A stretch of 43,066 bases of DNA from Nitrospinota bacterium (GTDB taxonomy: Bacteria > UBA8248). The first letter of the stretch is position 1; every line of letters begins with the position of its first letter. The position numbers were made by a program, and so were the translations under genes. Under the pieces are notes generated by a model, which was given only the letters and a program-made list of their open reading frames with translations, was not told the DNA's origin and did no database searches. The stretch covers positions 1 through 43,066 of the forward strand of contig JAPOYD010000017.1 in the NCBI GenBank assembly GCA_026706735.1. The letters run 5' to 3'. Positions 38,089-43,066 of the stretch are shown here, piece after piece.

Positions 38089-39597
38089 TTACGCGGTGTC
38101 CGCGTTAGCCCTGGCGGCGCGCTGCCCCGCTGCGGTGCCCGCCAACTTGCCGTAGACGGAGCCCAAGGTCAGCCCTGCGCCTCCCGGGTAGTTGAAATAG
38201 TAGACGCCGCCTACGAGTTCTCCCGCGGCGAACAGCCCGGGGATTATTTCGTTTTCGGTGTTCATGACTTCCGCTTTGGGCGTCACGCGGATGCCGCCGA
38301 AGGTGAACGTGATTCCCGTAGTGACGGCGAATCCGAGATAGGGCGGTTCGTCGATGGGCAGCGCCCAGTTCGATTTCGGGGGGTCGATGCCCTTCGTGCA
38401 TTTGCCGTCTTTGATGGTCGGATTGTATTCACCTGGCTGAACGGCGGCGTTATATTCCTGAACGGTTTTAACGAATTCATCGACATCGATCTCGAGTTGC
38501 CTGGCGAGTTCTTCCAGCGTGTTGGCCTCGGCCTTGGTGACTTCACGGATGCGATATTCGTCGCGCAGCATATGGACCGTTTTCTGATCGAATATCTGAA
38601 AGGCGGCCCTCTGGGGCTGCTGAAGAATGTTCCGGCCATATTTTGCGTAAGTGTAGTTTCTGAAATCGGCTCCCTCATCCACGAAGCGATTGCCATCGAT
38701 GTTCACGATGATGCCGAACGGATAGGAGTGTTTCTGGTAGGATTCTCCTACAGTGAGGTCACCGAAGGGCGGGGCGTTCAAATCCCAGGCGACAGCGTGA
38801 CAGCCGCTCCAGTTCCCGTATGGCTGCGCGCCGATATCGAGGGCCATCTTGATGCCGTCCCCCGTGTTGTAGGGAGTGCCGCGCACTTTTGCCAGTTCCC
38901 AGCCCGGACCCAGGTACCGGCAGCGCATCTCGGCGTTCGCCTCGAAACCACCAGATGCCAGAACGACTCCGTGCGTCTCGACTTCGTAAGGCCCATCAGG
39001 ACCTTTGACTTCGACACCCGTTACGCCGCCCATCGGGTCCGTGAGCAGGCGCATCGCCTTCGATGCGTAGCGAATCTCGACTCCGGCATTGTTTGCGGCA
39101 TCAAGGAGTGAATCGATGAGACCGCGCCCGCCACCGACGATCTCGAGAACCAGACCACCCCAGAAGCGCATCTTGCCGTCTACCTTGAAGGCTTGTCGGC
39201 CGCTTGCCAGGATCAGCCGCAAACCCTTTGACTGCATCCATTTCAGTGTCGGAAACGACTCGTGGATGAGGACGGAAGCGAGGTCGCCGTCCGTCTGGTA
39301 TTCAGTCAGAAGAGCAAGATCGTCAAAGAATTTTTCCGATGTATAGGGGTCGATCTCGATGTTTTCTTTCTCGGCGTCGGAAAGATCGGGCACGAGCGAG
39401 TAGATGTCCTCGATGCTATGGAAGGCGAAGCGAAAAAGACCGCCTGAAAAAGCCGAATTGCCGCCACGCCAGGCCTCGGGCGCTTTTTCGAGCACCAGAA
39501 CCTTCGCCCCCTGATCTCTCGCTGCAAGCGATGCGCAAAGGGCAGCGTTTCCGCAGCCCACGACGACGACATCGTATTTCTCTGTAGCATTCAGCAT
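38089..39597 (-). CDS. FAD-dependent dehydrogenase, TcuA (tricarballylate dehydrogenase)/fumarate reductase flavoprotein-like
   Basis: YDVVVVGCGNAALCASLAARDQGAKVLVLEKAPEAWRGGNSAFSGGLFRFAF FAD-binding N-terminus; GIIVNIDGNRFVDEGADFRNYTYAKYG; C-terminal GLFAAGELVGGVYYFNYPGGAGLTLGSVYGKLAG. Confidence 0.87.
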   Translation of the reverse strand: MLNATEKYDVVVVGCGNAALCASLAARDQGAKVLVLEKAPEAWRGGNSAFSGGLFRFAFHSIEDIYSLVPDLSDAEKENIEIDPYTSEKFFDDLALLTEYQTDGDLASVLIHESFPTLKWMQSKGLRLILASGRQAFKVDGKMRFWGGLVLEIVGGGRGLIDSLLDAANNAGVEIRYASKAMRLLTDPMGGVTGVEVKGPDGPYEVETHGVVLASGGFEANAEMRCRYLGPGWELAKVRGTPYNTGDGIKMALDIGAQPYGNWSGCHAVAWDLNAPPFGDLTVGESYQKHSYPFGIIVNIDGNRFVDEGADFRNYTYAKYGRNILQQPQRAAFQIFDQKTVHMLRDEYRIREVTKAEANTLEELARQLEIDVDEFVKTVQEYNAAVQPGEYNPTIKDGKCTKGIDPPKSNWALPIDEPPYLGFAVTTGITFTFGGIRVTPKAEVMNTENEIIPGLFAAGELVGGVYYFNYPGGAGLTLGSVYGKLAGTAAGQRAARANADTA

Positions 39598-39883
39598 TTC
39601 TCAAAACCTCCTCGAAGCCGTCTGTTCAAGGCGACTCGCGCTTTTACGGAATTAGGGATGAGGCCATTTCACGGGGGTTTTCCATCAAGTCCGTAAGTGA
39701 GGAAAACTGGCTCTTAACTAGCATAATGACGGGGCCTGGTCAAAAACTCCCGGGATAAGACGATTATTCACGGCATCGTGCTGCTTCCAGAAACGTGGAT
39801 CCTGCCGACATCTGATTGGTTGACCACGCCGGTCGGCTCCCATAGAATTTTCTACTCATTTACCATCCTCATGAAGGAACGCC

Positions 39884-41200
39884 ATGGAAGCGACTGTCTA
39901 CCGGAGTTTCATGGAAGAGCGAATCACCCAAATCACCGAAGCCTGTACGCATTGCGGGAAATGTTATGAAGTCTGCCCGATGGTCGAGTATTCACAAGCC
40001 AAAGGTGCGGAGCCCGAACGGGTGACGAAATCCGTGCTCGACATCATCAACGATCGCCCCTACGAACCGGAAGGGGCGCTTTGGGCCAAAGCCTGTCAAA
40101 AAAGCGGAATTTGCATCGAGGCCTGCCCGGAGGACGTCAACCCGCGTGAAATGCTCACCTACGCCAAGCTCAAGCTTCAGAATATCGAAATAAAAGAGTC
40201 GGAAATTCAAGAAGCCGGCAGGTCGTATTTTCAGGAACTTAGCCGGAAGATTCGCTTCATGGCAGCACTCCAACTCGAGCCCGAGCTGTTCAGGAATCTC
40301 ACCGCCGTGCGGGGCTCCGATGCAAACAAAGCAGATGCGGTGTTTTACTTTGGATGCAACATTCTCCAGACGCCTCACATCCTGCTCTCCTGCATCGATG
40401 TTTTCGACCGTCTCGGACTGGACTATGAGGTCGCCGGCGGCGTGGGCCATTGTTGCGGCATCAACCACATCAGGCGTGGGGATCTGGAGGCGGGCGCGGC
40501 GATGGGCGCGCGGTCCTTGGAGTATTTCAAATCATATGCGCCTGAGAAAGTCATCACTTTTTGCCCGACTTGCCAGATGCAATACTCCGAATATCAACAC
40601 CTCTACACCGGAAAGCCGGTTCTCCCCATGGCGGGTGATTCGAAACATAGCGAGGAGGAAATCCTGCCGTTTGTCCACATCACGCAATATCTGGCGGATA
40701 ATCTGGAAACCTTGCGGGGAGAATTCACGCAAAAAGTGGAAAAACGCGTGGCCGTGCACCTGCATGGGGGGAGCGATGGCGTTGAGGAAAACGTCTTGAA
40801 AATTCTCCGGGCGGTTCCGGGGATCGAGTTCGTGGAGATTGAACAGCTATCTGATCATGCCTATCAGTGTCCCACGCTCGTCATTCCCGAGGCGAAGAAG
40901 GCGATGCGGAAAACACTTCTTGACTCGGCGCGCCGCGCTGGGGTCGACTCTTTACTAACCGTTTATCACAGTTGTCACCGTGAACTATGCGGTCTGGAAA
41001 AGGGTGAATCCTTTGAAATCGAGAATTTCATGACGATTCTTGGCCAAGCCATGGGTTTCGAGTATCCCGACTACACGAAGACGTACAAGATCTATGAGGA
41101 TATCGACCGGGTCATTCATGAGGCAGGCGACACGCTGCGCGCTTTTGGAATGGCGCCTGAAAAAATGCGTGAACAGCTTCAAACGGCGCTCTATAGCTGA
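39884..41200 (+). CDS. (Fe-S)-binding CCG-domain protein, HdrD/GlpC-like
   Basis: CTHCGKCYEVCP and CQKSGICIEACP ferredoxin motifs; CCG-type segments GGVGHCCGINH and HSCHRELCGLEKG. Confidence 0.87.
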   Translation: MEATVYRSFMEERITQITEACTHCGKCYEVCPMVEYSQAKGAEPERVTKSVLDIINDRPYEPEGALWAKACQKSGICIEACPEDVNPREMLTYAKLKLQNIEIKESEIQEAGRSYFQELSRKIRFMAALQLEPELFRNLTAVRGSDANKADAVFYFGCNILQTPHILLSCIDVFDRLGLDYEVAGGVGHCCGINHIRRGDLEAGAAMGARSLEYFKSYAPEKVITFCPTCQMQYSEYQHLYTGKPVLPMAGDSKHSEEEILPFVHITQYLADNLETLRGEFTQKVEKRVAVHLHGGSDGVEENVLKILRAVPGIEFVEIEQLSDHAYQCPTLVIPEAKKAMRKTLLDSARRAGVDSLLTVYHSCHRELCGLEKGESFEIENFMTILGQAMGFEYPDYTKTYKIYEDIDRVIHEAGDTLRAFGMAPEKMREQLQTALYS

Positions 41201-41220
41201 GCGTTGGGCCTTTCGGGTTT

Positions 41221-41912
41221 TTATTGTTTCCGTACCAAAACGATATTGAAATTACCCAACTCGTACGTTTTTCCCCAGGAAACCTTTTTGAGCGCTATGA
41301 TCAAAGAGGGTCTGGCGCGTTCATGGTCGCCCAATCTCGGGTCGCCCTGAAAATATAGTTGCGTCACCAGGGGCTGGTAATCGGGATGGCGGATGTAAAA
41401 ATGAATGTGTGACGGCCTCGCCCAGAAGCCGAAGCCGTAACGTCCCGGATGCACGGTTTCGAACTGATACAGGCCGCGCCTTGTGGTGCGCATACGCGCT
41501 CTGTAGAGATAATTCTCCTTCTCGTCCATGCCGTGTGGTAGCTGCCGCTGTCATCCGCCTGCCATACGTCGATAGTCGCGCCCTCGAGCGTTTTCTGGGT
41601 GTCGTGCCCATAGACGCGGCCGCGGATGACCATCGGCGTGCCCGGTGCGTCTTTGGGCATCAAATAGCCGCGATAAGGAGCTCCTTCTTTGTAATAGGGT
41701 CCCATGGAGTCCGAAGCGGTCGGCCTACGCGCATTGGACGGCGCCTCATCCGGTTTTTTGCCTTGCGCGATCAGGAATTTTCCGAATTCCCCCAACTCTC
41801 CATAGGCGGGCGTGGGGGCGAGGGTTTCCCGAAGCGCGAAGGCCCCCGTGCCGAGGGCGGTCAGGCCGAGCAGGGAGTTTTTCAGCAGTTCCCGTCTGTT
41901 CCATTTTCTCAT
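41221..41912 (-). pseudogene. Intradiol ring-cleavage dioxygenase with Tat-like signal, interrupted by a frameshift near 41527-41535
   Basis: N-part MRKWNRRELLKNSLLGLTALGTGAFALRE...MVIRGRVYGHDTQKTLEGATIDVWQADDSGSYH in one frame; C-part DEKENYLYRARMRTTRRGLYQFETVHPGRYGFGFWARPSHIHFYIRHPDYQPLVTQLYFQGDP in another. Confidence 0.8.
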
Positions 41913-42107
41913 GGCGAAATCCCCGGCGGCGGGGCGAAGCTTGTCAGGGAAGATTACCATTTCAGGGCAGGAAGGTTCCAGCGCTGGAAATTCACACGCC
42001 ATATACCTGCCAGGGCGCTACCTCACCGCTGGCGCGAGAGTGCTTGAAAATACAGGCTTTCCGGCGCACTCACTGCCCCGACGCGCCTCATTGCGGAGAA
42101 AACGAAA

Positions 42108-42494
42108 TCAGCCGCGCTGGGCCATCTCGATGCTGATGTTGTCAGGACCCTTGATGAAGGCGATTTTCACTCCCGGGCGTATCTCCCAGGGTTCGCAAAT
42201 CCATTCCGCGCCCTTTTCGGTCAACTCTTGTTGCGCCTCGTCCATGTCGTCGACCAGGAGTCCGAAATGATCCAGCCCGTAGCGGGGTTCGGAGCCGGTC
42301 CGCACCGGGTCTTCTCCCTCCGCCCTGCCCGAGACGAGAAACACCATGCCGTTCAGGTCCATGTTGAACGACGGAGCACCGCCCAGCTTTCTTTCCTCCA
42401 GGACGGTGGCGCCGAACATGTTGATCCAGAAATCGCGGGCGGCGTGCGGGTCTTCGCTTCTGAAGTGAAGATGGTCGTATGAGAATTTGGCCAT
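42108..42494 (-). CDS. VOC (glyoxalase/bleomycin-resistance fold) family protein
   Basis: FSYDHLHFRSEDPHAARDFWINMFGATVLEERKLGGAPSFNMDLNG; GLDHFGLLVDDMDEAQQELTEKGAEW; AFIKGPDNISIEMAQRG. Confidence 0.88.
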   Translation of the reverse strand: MAKFSYDHLHFRSEDPHAARDFWINMFGATVLEERKLGGAPSFNMDLNGMVFLVSGRAEGEDPVRTGSEPRYGLDHFGLLVDDMDEAQQELTEKGAEWICEPWEIRPGVKIAFIKGPDNISIEMAQRG

Positions 42495-42619
42495 GCGGGA
42501 ATCCCCTCTCGATAAGCAGTGAACCTCGGGTTTGATGAGGTGTATGGTTGTTTATCGGCTTGATTGGTCTTGGATTGTAAGGATTGCGTCTGGGAGTGGC
42601 AAGGGGCTTGAAGCTCGGT

Positions 42620-43066
42620 CTAACCGGGTCCGCCCTCTTCCTCTTGAATGAGTTTTTCCGCCTCGGCCATCTCGTGGAAAAGCGCGCATGTGGCCGAGAA
42701 ATCCCTTTCCAGCTTGTCGAAAAGCTTCTTGATCTGCTCGGGTGAGGCGACTTTCGAGAGCCTGCCATGGACCGCCTGCCAGGCGAGCGTACCGTGGTCG
42801 CCGCGCTGAAAATCCGTTTCTTCGCTCGCCGTTATGGCGTCGTAGACCTCGTGTTCGTGTTCGAGTATATCCCGGAGGACGGGCTCATAGTTCGGGTCGT
42901 CGGATTCAAGATACCGCATGAGGTAGCGCCTGAATTCGGGCTCTTTATCCACCGGCTGCGGGTCGGGCATCTCGCGCAGGATTTGGCACGTGGCGGAGAA
43001 ATCCCGCTCCAGGCGCTCGAAGAGCTGCTCGATGTGAAACGGGGTGAGAATGTCCGTAAGTTCCGT
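42620..43066 (-). CDS. Hypothetical protein with ~100-aa internal repeats (truncated by window end)
   Basis: Frame continues upstream of the annotated ATG to the window edge: TELTDILTPFHIEQLFERLERDFSATCQILREMPDPQPV..., repeated downstream as VASPEQIKKLFDKLERDFSATCALFHEMAEAE. Confidence 0.65.
   Translation of the reverse strand, partial: TELTDILTPFHIEQLFERLERDFSATCQILREMPDPQPVDKEPEFRRYLMRYLESDDPNYEPVLRDILEHEHEVYDAITASEETDFQRGDHGTLAWQAVHGRLSKVASPEQIKKLFDKLERDFSATCALFHEMAEAEKLIQEEEGGPG

Noticed and set aside
39675-39720. GTTTTCC ... GGAAAAC inverted repeat in the TcuA/HdrD divergent region as an operator
   Set aside because: Seven-bp AT-rich match with a 17-nt gap; could be chance and no adjacent regulator gene supports it.
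41527-41535. Programmed -1 frameshifting in the intradiol dioxygenase
   Set aside because: No slippery heptamer or obvious stimulatory structure at the junction (CACACGGCATGGACGAG); an indel or sequence error is simpler.
1-43066. CRISPR arrays, tRNA/rRNA genes, transposases or prophage
   Set aside because: No regularly spaced repeats, no recognisable RNA gene, and no integrase/transposase-like ORFs were seen by eye; a tRNAscan or CRISPR finder run would be needed for certainty.

Overview
The window looks like a Gram-negative bacterial chromosome segment using standard code 11. From 1 to about 25.5 kb it holds a dense outer-membrane/LPS biogenesis supercluster: lolC/E tail, lolD, clpC, bamA, skp, lpxD, fabZ, lpxA, a Gfo/Idh oxidoreductase, lpxI, lpxB, a DUF374 acyltransferase, waaA, lpxK, lptG and lptF (opposite strand), waaF, gmhB, hldE1/rfaE1, a 39-aa sORF, waaC, a Trm112/YcaR-like gene, a GT2, msbA and an O-antigen ligase. 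dacA-like and dapA genes follow. From 28 to 43 kb is an accessory metabolic region: amidohydrolase, MFS, an Fe3+-type ABC importer, two D-2-hydroxyacid dehydrogenases, an aquaporin, a TcuA-like flavoprotein, an HdrD/GlpC-like Fe-S protein, an intradiol dioxygenase broken by a frameshift, a VOC protein and a repeat-containing unknown protein. The strongest hidden signal is at 37404-37982. Two ORFs that look unrelated are in the same frame and separated by a single TGA. Joined, they read as one OsmC-family protein in which TGA sits at the conserved catalytic Cys, with a compact GC hairpin (loop GGUAC) about 14 nt downstream. This is a likely selenocysteine-containing OsmC-like protein that ordinary gene callers would split or truncate. 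All calls are by reading only; no database search was run.
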